This document shows, in pieces, positions 1-7,309 of a stretch of 8,969 nucleotides of DNA. Source of the stretch: Candidatus Hydromicrobium americanum (GTDB lineage Bacteria; Actinomycetota; Humimicrobiia; Humimicrobiales; Humimicrobiaceae). The notes beneath the pieces are model-generated. The model was not told the origin of the DNA, did not search any database, and saw nothing but the letters and a program-made list of their open reading frames with translations. The translations under genes were made by a program, and so were the position numbers. The stretch covers positions 1 through 8,969 of the forward strand of contig PEXF01000110.1 of assembly GCA_002779205.1 (NCBI GenBank), read 5' to 3'. The stretch's first letter is position 1. Each line of letters starts with the position of its first letter.

Positions 1-27
1 TAATTATATTACAGGAATTAAGAATTT

Positions 28-2163
28 ATGGGAATTAGGATTGATAAAATATCAGTAAAAGATCTGGGACCAATTAAAAGTTTTGTAGCTGGGTTTGGAA
101 TATTTAATCTTATATACAGTAGAAATGAGAAGGGAAAGACTTTTCTTACTGAATTTATAATTCACTCTTTATTTAAGAATATCAGCCGGTGGAGTAACTT
201 AAGAGAAGGAGGAAAAGGAAGAGTTACTATCAGTGGCTTAGAAGAACAAACGATTGATTTTTCTCCTTCCTCTCAGAAAAAATTAGAAGATTATTGGGAA
301 AGTAGTGAAAAAGGACTACCTATGTCAATAGCAAAACTCCTGGTAGTAAAAGGTGGAGAAGCCGGAATAGAAGATGATGAAGGTATAAGTAAATTTTTAA
401 TCAAAGAAGTATTGTCTGGCATAAATATCCTGGATAAGATTGACAACGACAATAATATTTCAAAAACTGTAAAGTCAGCAGAGATCACTAGCAGCCAAAT
501 CAGCAATATTCCGCAGCGGGGTGAAGGAAAGCAGTACAATGACTCTAAAGATGAACTGGAGAGTATTGACAAACAATTCGAAGACATAGAATCCGAATAC
601 ACTCAAGGAGTATTAAAAACTTACAGGATGGAAGAAAAATCCCTACAGGACAGGCTGGCAAACCTCGATAAGGCAAAAAGACACCGGGCCTATTTAATTT
701 CAGAAAAAATCAGGGAACTGGATGCAGAACTAAATAATGTTCCGGAAGAGGAATTAAGCAACTTAGAGAATGAGCTCTCTTCATTTAAAAGTAAAAGAGA
801 ATTTTATGGCCAGTCGGAAGAAAAATATAAAAGCGCCCTTAAAAAAAGTAAGGACTTCCAATGGCTGGAAAGTGCCTTGTTCCATTACAAAGACTTATCA
901 TTAAAAACCATAAAAAAACCTGGTAAATCTTTACTTTTCGTAAGCGGTATTTTAACAGCTGCCGGCATAGCTGCTGCAGTAGCTTTAATTTTTTTTCACC
1001 AGAAAATCTCCGCTACTGTATGGACTATATATTTAGGAATTATATGTTTTTGTTTTTTGGGCTCGCTGGTATCTTTTCTTGTATATATCAAAAAATTCCA
1101 TAATTTTTCAAAACAGGCAGGGCAAAATGAAGAATTAAATAAAATTAAGGAAGAATTTAAAATTAGGATTGGTAAAGAACTGACAGATATTGCACTGCTT
1201 GAGTCAACTTTAAATGAGCAGAGAGAATCAAACAGCGAGTCAAGAGTAATGAAAGAACAAATTGATAGCCTGGATAGAGGGTTGCGGGATATGCGTTTTT
1301 TCATTAATCAAAAAATAACAGGCTTTTTTGAAAAAGAACTTGAAGAGCGGAACTGGGATACAGCACTTAAGAATCTGAATCAAAATAACAGGAGCCTGAA
1401 AGATCAAATTGGCAAAGAAAGGCAAGAATTGGCTAAACTTGTAGTATCGGAAACAGATTACCTTTCAGAAGATATAGGAATTAGATATAGCCAGCAGGAA
1501 TATGAAAAAACCCAATCAGAACTTGAGCATATCCTGGAAGAAATTAAAAATCAGGAAGATAAAATTCAAAAGTTAAAATACAGAATCTGTGAAAAGACCA
1601 AAGATGACCCCAGCATTAGCTGGGAAGATCTTATTAAAAATTTACGACAAAAAAGACAGGAAGTACAAAATGAACTAAGAGAAGTTACTGCTAATATTGT
1701 GGCAGGCTTTATTGTCCACAAAATCATCTCTAAATTACGCGAAGAAGAAGATGCAAAAATACAAGAAGGACTGCAGTCAGAAGTAGTTTTAAGTCCCTTA
1801 AAAGATATTACTCAAAGATATAATAGACTTGCACTGGATAATGATAGGCTGATTGTTTCTGATCAGTATGATAATTTTGGCATAAGAGATTTAAGCACCG
1901 GAGCTATAGAGCAAGTAATGCTGGCATTAAGAATTGGATTTACTTTAAAACTATTAAGAGAGGATGCCCTCTTTTTAATTCTTGACGATGCATTTCAGCA
2001 TTCGGACTGGCAGAAGCGGGAAATTCTTATAAATAAATTGGTGGACATTGCAAAAAAAGGTTGGCAGATAATCTATCTAACTATGGATGACCACATAAAA
2101 GGGTTATTTGATAAAGTTGGTAAAGAATTTGAAGCAGGTAAATACAATAGTTTTGAGTTATAA
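28..2163 (+). CDS. SMC/YhaN-like AAA ATPase with coiled coil and membrane hairpin
   Basis: The 711-residue protein has the split-ATPase layout of SMC, RecN and YhaN-like proteins. An N-terminal variant Walker A lies at residues 31-38 (S-R-N-E-K-G-K-T, with Ser replacing the first Gly). A signature-like L-S-T-G-A-I-E-Q is at 622-629 and a Walker B (F-L-I-L-D-D-A-F) at 649-656. Between them lies a long charged, heptad-like coiled coil (about 170-290 and 365-575), interrupted by two hydrophobic segments at about 302-323 and 332-354 that look like a transmembrane hairpin. No zinc-hook CxxC is present, so it is not an ordinary Rad50/SbcC. YhaN of Bacillus, which works beside a nuclease-like partner, is the nearest family I can name; the partner, if any, would be upstream of the window. 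The ATG at 28 follows AGGAA at 13-17 with a 10-base spacer. The ATPase class is clear; the substrate and cellular role are unknown. Confidence 0.8.
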   Translation: MGIRIDKISVKDLGPIKSFVAGFGIFNLIYSRNEKGKTFLTEFIIHSLFKNISRWSNLREGGKGRVTISGLEEQTIDFSPSSQKKLEDYWESSEKGLPMSIAKLLVVKGGEAGIEDDEGISKFLIKEVLSGINILDKIDNDNNISKTVKSAEITSSQISNIPQRGEGKQYNDSKDELESIDKQFEDIESEYTQGVLKTYRMEEKSLQDRLANLDKAKRHRAYLISEKIRELDAELNNVPEEELSNLENELSSFKSKREFYGQSEEKYKSALKKSKDFQWLESALFHYKDLSLKTIKKPGKSLLFVSGILTAAGIAAAVALIFFHQKISATVWTIYLGIICFCFLGSLVSFLVYIKKFHNFSKQAGQNEELNKIKEEFKIRIGKELTDIALLESTLNEQRESNSESRVMKEQIDSLDRGLRDMRFFINQKITGFFEKELEERNWDTALKNLNQNNRSLKDQIGKERQELAKLVVSETDYLSEDIGIRYSQQEYEKTQSELEHILEEIKNQEDKIQKLKYRICEKTKDDPSISWEDLIKNLRQKRQEVQNELREVTANIVAGFIVHKIISKLREEEDAKIQEGLQSEVVLSPLKDITQRYNRLALDNDRLIVSDQYDNFGIRDLSTGAIEQVMLALRIGFTLKLLREDALFLILDDAFQHSDWQKREILINKLVDIAKKGWQIIYLTMDDHIKGLFDKVGKEFEAGKYNSFEL

Positions 2164-2187
2164 GTTAAGTCATCCTATTTTAACATG

Positions 2188-2230
2188 TTAAGTGGAAAGC
2201 ACATACCACCTTATCTTCTTTTATTTTTTT
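2188..2230 (+). terminator. Weak candidate terminator in the convergent junction
   Basis: Just after the ATPase gene, GTGG (2192-2195) can pair with CCAC (2206-2209) across a 10-base loop, with flanking AA/TT pairs that need a bulged base. A T-rich stretch follows at about 2211-2229, overlapping the 3' end of rnfB. The stem is short and G+C-poor, so this may not be a real intrinsic terminator. No better hairpin is visible in the 47-base junction, and nothing comparable with a U-tract serves the rnfB side. Confidence 0.22.
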
Positions 2231-3086
2231 CCTTATCCTTTAGGATACCCACCTTTTCTTTCAAAGCAACATTAGAAAGTTCAATAAGTCTGTCGTGGGG
2301 GCAGGCTTCAATACATTTTCCACATAGAGTGCATCTGGTAAAATCAAATTCAGGAATAGCCTTTTCTTCATTCCAGATTATAGCCCCGTTTTCACAGGCC
2401 TTAAAGCACTTCTTGCAGTGCAGGCATCCCACATCACACTTCTCTCTGCCAGGAATATTTTTTAAAGATTCATAACTGCATAAATATACTATATTGGAAT
2501 CTGCGGGTACAAGCTGGATTATATTTTTAGGACACTCTGCCACACACAGACCGCACCCGATACACTTATCAGGGTCTATTACTACTACATTCATTTCTTT
2601 ATCAATAGATATGGCATCATTGGGACAAACCGCCATACAATCACCCAATCCGAGGCAGCCATAAGGACATTCCTTATATCCGCCAAGAAGTTTGGATGCG
2701 GCGTTGCATGTTTTTATGCCTGTATAATTGCCAATCACACCGGAATTTCCATAACAGCGAACCACTGCCTTTTTATTTATTTTAGAAGTATCCACTTCGA
2801 TACCCAGTGTTTTTCCCAGCCCCTTAAGCATCCCTGGCTCCTGCAGCACAGTAGCGCAGATATTGGTAAAAAATGTATTCTTATCCTTTGTCAGCGCCTG
2901 GGCATATGCAAAGCATCCCGGATACCCGCAGGCGCCGCAGTTGACACCGGGAAGGTGTCCCGAAATCTCTTCGGTCTTTTTAAGAGACTCAGGCTCCTTG
3001 GGAAGAAACCTGTTTACCATAAAAATCAGTATACCGCATACAATCCCTATTGCGCTTAAAATTGTTATAATTAATCCGGTATTCAT
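2211..3086 (-). CDS. rnfB: Rnf complex subunit B, long multi-cluster ferredoxin-type form
   Basis: RnfB takes electrons from reduced ferredoxin at the cytoplasmic face and passes them into the Rnf core. A single N-terminal membrane helix spans about residues 5-24. It is followed by an Fe-S domain with C50-x2-C53-x4-C58 and C77 (H-L-P-G-V-N-C-G-A-C-G just before and across it). Cysteines 111, 127, 140, 144, 150 and 154 follow, then classical CxxCxxCxxxCP ferredoxin motifs at 175-185 and 252-262, and CxxCxxCxxxC at 221-231. In all 25 Cys occur in 291 residues, enough for about five or six [4Fe-4S] clusters. This matches the long RnfB of anaerobic Clostridia and Thermotogae rather than the shorter proteobacterial form. 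The C-terminus is Lys/Arg-rich. It is the last gene of the rnf cluster, 32 bases after rnfA. An AGGA lies 14 bases before the ATG, a long spacer, but no better start is in frame. Confidence 0.95.
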   Translation of the reverse strand: MNTGLIITILSAIGIVCGILIFMVNRFLPKEPESLKKTEEISGHLPGVNCGACGYPGCFAYAQALTKDKNTFFTNICATVLQEPGMLKGLGKTLGIEVDTSKINKKAVVRCYGNSGVIGNYTGIKTCNAASKLLGGYKECPYGCLGLGDCMAVCPNDAISIDKEMNVVVIDPDKCIGCGLCVAECPKNIIQLVPADSNIVYLCSYESLKNIPGREKCDVGCLHCKKCFKACENGAIIWNEEKAIPEFDFTRCTLCGKCIEACPHDRLIELSNVALKEKVGILKDKEKNKRR

Positions 3087-3118
3087 AATTAAATTTAAAT
3101 TCCTAAAACATTTTACAT

Positions 3119-3694
3119 TTATACCATTCCGTTAAAGCCAACAAATGCCAGTGCCAGAAGTGCTGCGGTTAAAAAAGCTACAGGCAATCCTCTCATAGAT
3201 TTTGGAGAATCAGCAAGATCAAGTTTTTCTCTTATGCCCGACATAATAATAATCACCAGAGTATAACCAACTCCTGCCCCTAAAGCATTTACAATACTTT
3301 CCAGAACCGAGTAATTTTCTGCTGAATTTATCAGTACTATGGCCATTACTATGCAATTAGTAGTAATAAGAGGTAAATAAATTCCCATTGCATTATAGAG
3401 GATTATATTGGTTCTCTTTATGACAATCTCCACTATTTGCACCAGAGATGCTATTACGAGAATAAATATTACAATATTCATAAATTCTACTTTATATGGC
3501 ACCAGTATATAGTTATAAATCACCGAAGTGGAAACAGAAGCAATTAGCATTACCAGGGTTACAGCTATACCCATGCTGAAAGCATCGGATAATTTTTTAG
3601 ATACCCCGAAAAAAGAGCATAGGCCCAGAAACTTGGCCAGAACCATATTATTTATAATAACCATCGCTATAAATATGGTAAGAAGGTTATTCAT
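3119..3694 (-). CDS. rnfA: Rnf complex integral membrane subunit A
   Basis: This 191-residue, very hydrophobic protein has about six membrane helices and is one of two homologous core subunits (with RnfE) that carry electrons across the membrane. The family signatures are visible: an early helix with K-F-L-G-L-C-S-F-F-G containing C26, and M-G-I-Y-L-P-L-I-T-T-N-C ending at C114. By homology with Rnf and Nqr structures these cysteines, with their RnfE partners, bind an intramembrane [2Fe-2S] cluster; that is family knowledge, not something the sequence proves. The ATG lies inside the end of rnfE (ATGAATAA, 8-base overlap), and an AGGGG Shine-Dalgarno sits 9 bases ahead within the rnfE coding region, so translation is probably coupled. 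Length is normal for the family. Confidence 0.95.
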   Translation of the reverse strand: MNNLLTIFIAMVIINNMVLAKFLGLCSFFGVSKKLSDAFSMGIAVTLVMLIASVSTSVIYNYILVPYKVEFMNIVIFILVIASLVQIVEIVIKRTNIILYNAMGIYLPLITTNCIVMAIVLINSAENYSVLESIVNALGAGVGYTLVIIIMSGIREKLDLADSPKSMRGLPVAFLTAALLALAFVGFNGMV

Positions 3695-4388
3695 ACTTCA
3701 TCACCCCTAACAATCTTAGTAATGCCATCATGATCCCTATTACCAGAAAAGCTCCCGGAGGAGAAATAAAAAAAATCAAGGGATGTGTAGATAGGCCCGG
3801 CAGTTTGAATAGCTGTCTTCCAAATATTTCCAGACTTCCGGTGCCTATAATTTCCCTTATAAGTGAAATTATTACAAGAGCAATTGTAAAGCCGATTCCA
3901 ATTCCCACCGCATCTGCAGTAGAAAGCAGCACTGAATTTTTCGAGGCGAATGCCTCTGCCCGCCCTAAAATAATACAATTCACCACAACCAGTGGAAGAT
4001 AAATTCCCAGTGATTTATAGAGTGGGGGTATATATGCCTCAAACACCAGACTTAAAATGGTAACAGATGTGGCTATTACAACTATAAAGACAGGAATTCT
4101 GACAATAAGAGGTGTTGCTTTTCTTATGCTTGAAATCAAGATATTTGAGCAAAGCAGGACAAATATCACACCGGCACCCATACCAAGAGCATTAGTGATG
4201 GAATTTGTAATCGCCAGAACAGGGCAGAGTCCCAAAATAAGTATAAATACAGGATTTGATACTATAATACCTTTTACCAGCTCTTTCCAGAATCTGCTGC
4301 CGCTTTTTTTATTATCTTTTACATGCTGTTTCTGTGGATGACAGCTCTGCGGCTGCTTACTATTACTTCTGTCTTTATGATCATTCAT
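3687..4388 (-). CDS. rnfE: Rnf complex integral membrane subunit E, with N-terminal extension
   Basis: This is the second core membrane subunit, homologous to RnfA but with opposite expected topology. The conserved part begins near residue 33 (F-W-K-E-L-V-K-G-I-I-V-S-N-P-V-F) and continues with L-G-L-C-P-V-L-A-I-T-N-S (C55) and L-G-I-Y-L-P-L-V-V-V-N-C-I-I-L-G-R-A-E-A-F-A (C138). The two cysteines match the positions that, with those of RnfA, hold the intramembrane [2Fe-2S] cluster in known structures. Residues 1-32 are a hydrophilic Lys/Gln/His/Asn-rich tail containing one Cys (S-C-H-P-Q-K-Q-H), which most RnfE proteins lack. GGAAGA lies 5 bases upstream of the ATG, and no other ATG or Met codon occurs before the conserved region, so the extension is probably translated. 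The gene follows rnfG by 41 bases and overlaps rnfA by 8. Confidence 0.94.
   Translation of the reverse strand: MNDHKDRSNSKQPQSCHPQKQHVKDNKKSGSRFWKELVKGIIVSNPVFILILGLCPVLAITNSITNALGMGAGVIFVLLCSNILISSIRKATPLIVRIPVFIVVIATSVTILSLVFEAYIPPLYKSLGIYLPLVVVNCIILGRAEAFASKNSVLLSTADAVGIGIGFTIALVIISLIREIIGTGSLEIFGRQLFKLPGLSTHPLIFFISPPGAFLVIGIMMALLRLLGVMKYE
3704..3708 (-). promoter_or_regulatory. Ribosome binding site for rnfA
   Basis: AGGGG on the minus strand lies 9 bases before the rnfA ATG at 3694. It is embedded in the last codons of rnfE and supports the overlapping ATG as the true rnfA start. Confidence 0.6.
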
Positions 4389-4429
4389 TTTAATCTTCCA
4401 TTCTTTTTATAATCCAGAATTGTAATATG

Positions 4430-4963
4430 CTACTTTTCCAGAGTATCTATTATTTCAACTATCTTTTCCTTAACCGCATTTACCACAGCTCTTGAACTTA
4501 TGGTAGCCCCGGTTATCGCGTCTATTTTACCACCCTCCGATTTAAGGGCAATATCACTTGCAGATAGCCCTTTAAACTGATCTGTAAACAAGCTTTCAGT
4601 TATTTTACTTCCCACACCAGGAGTCTCGGTTTGTGAAAGTATCGATACGCCCTTAATTCCAAAACTGTTATCCAGCCCTACCACAATATCAATATCTCCG
4701 CCATACCCACTGCCGCTGGCCATAAAAGCATAACCGGCTTTTTCGTTATCCTGATATATTATATATACTTCATCTTCAAGCTCATACTGGCTCATCTCAG
4801 GAAAAATATTTTCAAGAATGCCTGTTATTTCTTCTACCCTTCTGGATTCCACTATAGACGAGGTTAAACTATTGACTGCTATAAGTAAGACAACTGATAC
4901 TATTACAATTACAGCCAGAAAAACAACAGGATATGCTTTATTTGACAAAATTTTTTTAAACAT
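4430..4963 (-). CDS. rnfG: Rnf complex subunit G, covalent FMN-binding
   Basis: RnfG is a membrane-anchored extracytoplasmic subunit carrying covalently bound FMN. From the ATG at 4963 the protein has 177 residues. It has one N-terminal membrane helix (about 12-30), G-Y-G-G at 86-89, the family motif E-T-P-G-V-G at 113-118, and the flavinylation site D-A-I-T-G-A-T at 148-154, with Thr154 the expected FMN acceptor. The frame can be extended to a TTG at 4987, adding eight residues, but no Shine-Dalgarno precedes that codon. The ATG at 4963 overlaps the rnfD stop (ATGTTTAA) and suits coupled translation, so I prefer it. The region just before it is purine-rich (GAAGAAAAAGAAAA) but lacks a strong ribosome binding site. 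Confidence 0.93.
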   Translation of the reverse strand: MFKKILSNKAYPVVFLAVIVIVSVVLLIAVNSLTSSIVESRRVEEITGILENIFPEMSQYELEDEVYIIYQDNEKAGYAFMASGSGYGGDIDIVVGLDNSFGIKGVSILSQTETPGVGSKITESLFTDQFKGLSASDIALKSEGGKIDAITGATISSRAVVNAVKEKIVEIIDTLEK

Positions 4964-5903
4964 TTTTCTTTTTCTTCTGAAAACCAAATGGCTTTATTCT
5001 TACATATTTATCTATAAGGGGAGTAAATGCATTCATAATAAGTATAGAAAAACACACCCCCTCGGGCATATTGCTGAAATTCCTTATAAGTACAGTCAGT
5101 ACCCCCACACCTACTCCAAATATTATTCTTCCATTGCCAGTCACAGGTGAGGTGACATAATCAGTAGCCATAAAAAATGCCCCAATCATTAGACCGCCAG
5201 CCAGTACCTGAAATAATACATCTTTTCCCATCAGTAGCGAACCCAGCGCCACTGTTCCAATATAAAATGCGGGTATTTTCCAGTCTATTATGCGGAATAT
5301 AAAAAGAACCGCGGCCCCAATCAATATAAGCATTGCCGATGTCTCCCCCAGAGAACCTCCCCTATTTCCAAAAAAAAGATCTTTATACAAAGACAGCTTA
5401 TCTGCCTGATAGACAAAATTATCACTTAGCGGAGTTGCCCCGGTTACCGCATCATAATTAAAATGAGGAGGAAGAACCCAGGTAGTCATCTCTGTAGGAA
5501 AACATACTGATAAGAACGCCCTTCCTGCAAGAGCCGGATTGAAAATATTATAACCCAGACCCCCAAAAGCTTCTTTGGCAACAGCAATAGAAAAGAAGGC
5601 GCCGAGTACAACCATCCATAAAGGCATTCTTGGCGGCAGGATAAGTGCAACAAGAAGTCCTGTAATTACTGCACTCCCGTCCATTATAAATTTTTTCTTT
5701 CGGAGTTTTTTTATAACAAATTCCGTAAGTACGGCCGTTATAATACTGGTAAGTATTATATAAATTGCATAATATCCAAAAAAATAAATACCTGCAGCAG
5801 TTGGAAAAAGAAGAGCAGCCACTACTATATACATTATCTTGCTTGTCGAGAACCCTCTCCAGATATGCGGCGCATGAGAAATTAATATATTATCTTTTTC
5901 CAT
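4956..5903 (-). CDS. rnfD: Rnf complex subunit D, covalent FMN-binding membrane protein
   Basis: RnfD is a polytopic membrane subunit (NqrB/RnfD family), with 315 residues and about nine or ten hydrophobic segments. Family landmarks are an N-terminal S-H-A-P-H-I-W-R-G, then G-Y-N-I-F-N-P-A-L-A-G-R-A-F at 117-130, and F-M-A-T-D-Y-V-T-S-P-V-T-G in the C-terminal third. The flavinylation motif D-A-V-T-G-A-T is at 151-157, with Thr157 the predicted FMN site. The same D-x-x-T-G-A-T pattern occurs in RnfG, as expected for two targets of one ApbE. The ATG at 5903 has AAGGA only 4 bases ahead, overlapping the rnfC stop codon, so rnfC and rnfD are closely coupled (7-base gap). The 3' end overlaps the rnfG ATG by 8 bases. 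Confidence 0.95.
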   Translation of the reverse strand: MEKDNILISHAPHIWRGFSTSKIMYIVVAALLFPTAAGIYFFGYYAIYIILTSIITAVLTEFVIKKLRKKKFIMDGSAVITGLLVALILPPRMPLWMVVLGAFFSIAVAKEAFGGLGYNIFNPALAGRAFLSVCFPTEMTTWVLPPHFNYDAVTGATPLSDNFVYQADKLSLYKDLFFGNRGGSLGETSAMLILIGAAVLFIFRIIDWKIPAFYIGTVALGSLLMGKDVLFQVLAGGLMIGAFFMATDYVTSPVTGNGRIIFGVGVGVLTVLIRNFSNMPEGVCFSILIMNAFTPLIDKYVRIKPFGFQKKKKNV

Positions 5904-5910
5904 TTTTTCC

Positions 5911-7272
5911 TTAACCGTTGTTTTTTGCTATTGTGCTTTTACAGGTCTTTATATATCCGACAATAGGAATATTTGCAGGGCAAACATAAGCACAGGAGCC
6001 GCATTCGATGCAGTTTTCTATATAATATTCCCTGCAAACTTCAAAGTTGCCTCTTTTTACATTTCTAGCATAGACCAGCGGCATAAGCTTCATAGGACAT
6101 ATATCCACACACCTTCCGCAGTTTATGCAGTTCTGCTCAACCTGAACTCTGCCTTCTTTAACCAGTATACAATTAGTTCCTTTGGTTACAGGAAAATCAG
6201 TACCCACAATTGAGATACCCATCATCGGTCCGCCAATAATTATATAATTGATCCCGCTGCCAACTTCCCCGCACTCGCCAGTCAAATAATCTATAGTTGT
6301 GCCCAATCTTGCAAGTAAGTTTTTAGGATTTTCAATGGCCCCGGTAACTGTAACCACCTTATCCACCAGGGGCCTATCTTCAATAACAGACTCATAAACT
6401 GATTTAGAAGTTGCCACATTGTTAACTATAACTCCTACATCCATTGGAAGACCGCCAACGGGAACACTCCTTCCAGTTATTGTCTTAATCAGTGTTTTTT
6501 CTGCTCCCATAGGATATCTGGACTTCAGTGAAACTAATTTAAAGATATCTTCAAAACCCATCTTTATTATAAGTTCTTCAAGACACCGGATGGCATCTTC
6601 TTTATTATCTTCTATGGCTATGTAGATATTTTCCGGAGTTATTGTCCTGGCTATAATATAGAGACCCGCCAGAACTTGCCTGCCATATTCAAGCATAATT
6701 CTATGATCGGAAGTTATAAACGGCTCACACTCGCAACCATTTAAAATCAAGGTATCAATCTTTTTATCCGGGGGAGGATTAAGCTTAACATGTGTCGGAA
6801 ATGTTGCTCCGCCCAGGCCCACAACTCCAGCTTCTCTTATTTTCTTAAGTATCTTTTTTTTGTCAGTAGAGTCCACTATTTTTTTTAACCCGGAGAAATC
6901 ATCCGACTTTTTAATATCAAATAATTTTTTGAGCTCTACCCACTGGTCTTCTCCGTCAGATTCTATTATTACCGCATCCATTATGGTGCTGATTATCGGA
7001 TTTACAACTTTTATGGTTTTAGATACTTTACCGGAGATAGAAGCATGAATAGGTGCTGAAACGTAGCTTGTAGAATCTGCTATTTTCTGCCCGGCCTTTA
7101 CAGTATCTCCCCTGTTTACTATAAACTCACATGGAGCACCGATACTTTGCTGAAGCGGTATAGTAACTTTTTCTGGAACAGGCAAAATTTCAATAGGTTT
7201 TTTAGCGGTGATTTTATTTTCCGGCAGTAGTAAGCCTTTAAATGCGCTTTTCTTCTTAACTACGATTCCCAT
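5911..7272 (-). CDS. rnfC: Rnf complex subunit C, NADH- and FMN-binding
   Basis: RnfC is the peripheral cytoplasmic subunit that reduces NAD+ (or oxidises NADH), related to the 51-kDa subunit of complex I. The 453 residues begin with an RnfC barrel-sandwich region (F-K-G-L-L-L-P-E-N-K at 11-20). The nucleotide/FMN loop G-L-G-G-A-T-F-P is at 152-159, and N-G-C-E-C-E-P at 178-184. An SLBB-like segment follows, then two [4Fe-4S] motifs, C382-x2-C385-x2-C388-x3-C392-P and C421-x2-C424-x2-C427-x3-C431-P. The protein ends about 20 residues after the second cluster, so it lacks the long repetitive C-terminal tail of enterobacterial RnfC/RsxC. The only plausible start is the ATG at 7272; I see no clear Shine-Dalgarno ahead of it. 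It lies 37 bases after apbE. Confidence 0.95.
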   Translation of the reverse strand: MGIVVKKKSAFKGLLLPENKITAKKPIEILPVPEKVTIPLQQSIGAPCEFIVNRGDTVKAGQKIADSTSYVSAPIHASISGKVSKTIKVVNPIISTIMDAVIIESDGEDQWVELKKLFDIKKSDDFSGLKKIVDSTDKKKILKKIREAGVVGLGGATFPTHVKLNPPPDKKIDTLILNGCECEPFITSDHRIMLEYGRQVLAGLYIIARTITPENIYIAIEDNKEDAIRCLEELIIKMGFEDIFKLVSLKSRYPMGAEKTLIKTITGRSVPVGGLPMDVGVIVNNVATSKSVYESVIEDRPLVDKVVTVTGAIENPKNLLARLGTTIDYLTGECGEVGSGINYIIIGGPMMGISIVGTDFPVTKGTNCILVKEGRVQVEQNCINCGRCVDICPMKLMPLVYARNVKRGNFEVCREYYIENCIECGSCAYVCPANIPIVGYIKTCKSTIAKNNG

Positions 7273-7309
7273 CTTATTTTTCTAAAAAGTAAAAAATTAG
7301 TACGTAATT

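Noticed and set aside
28..2163. Rad50/SbcC identification of the ATPase
   Set aside because: The protein is too short and lacks a CxxC zinc hook. The only close cysteine pair (C340, C342) is CxC inside a hydrophobic segment.
2181..2190. Palindrome TAACATGTTA as a regulator binding site
   Set aside because: It lies between two converging 3' ends with no promoter to control, and a single AT-rich 10-base palindrome can arise by chance.
2185..2475. Open frame opposite the 3' end of rnfB
   Set aside because: It is the antisense shadow of rnfB, and its start lies in the convergent junction without a good ribosome binding site; no recognisable protein features.
3691..3978. Second minus-strand frame within rnfE
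   Set aside because: It lies wholly inside rnfE in another frame, and the translation is rich in Arg, Cys and Tyr with no domain; rnfE itself is strongly supported.
4964..4987. TTG start for rnfG at 4987
   Set aside because: No Shine-Dalgarno precedes it, it adds a charged R-R-K-R-K stretch encoded by the rnfD end, and the ATG at 4963 fits a coupled overlap.
2211..7272. Na+-translocating NADH:quinone oxidoreductase (nqr) rather than rnf
   Set aside because: The cluster encodes RnfB with multiple ferredoxin motifs and RnfC with two [4Fe-4S] motifs, and has no NqrF-like or NqrA-type gene.
7273..7309. Separate promoter for rnfC in the apbE-rnfC gap
   Set aside because: The 37 bases are AT-rich but show no convincing -35/-10 pair, so no promoter is claimed.
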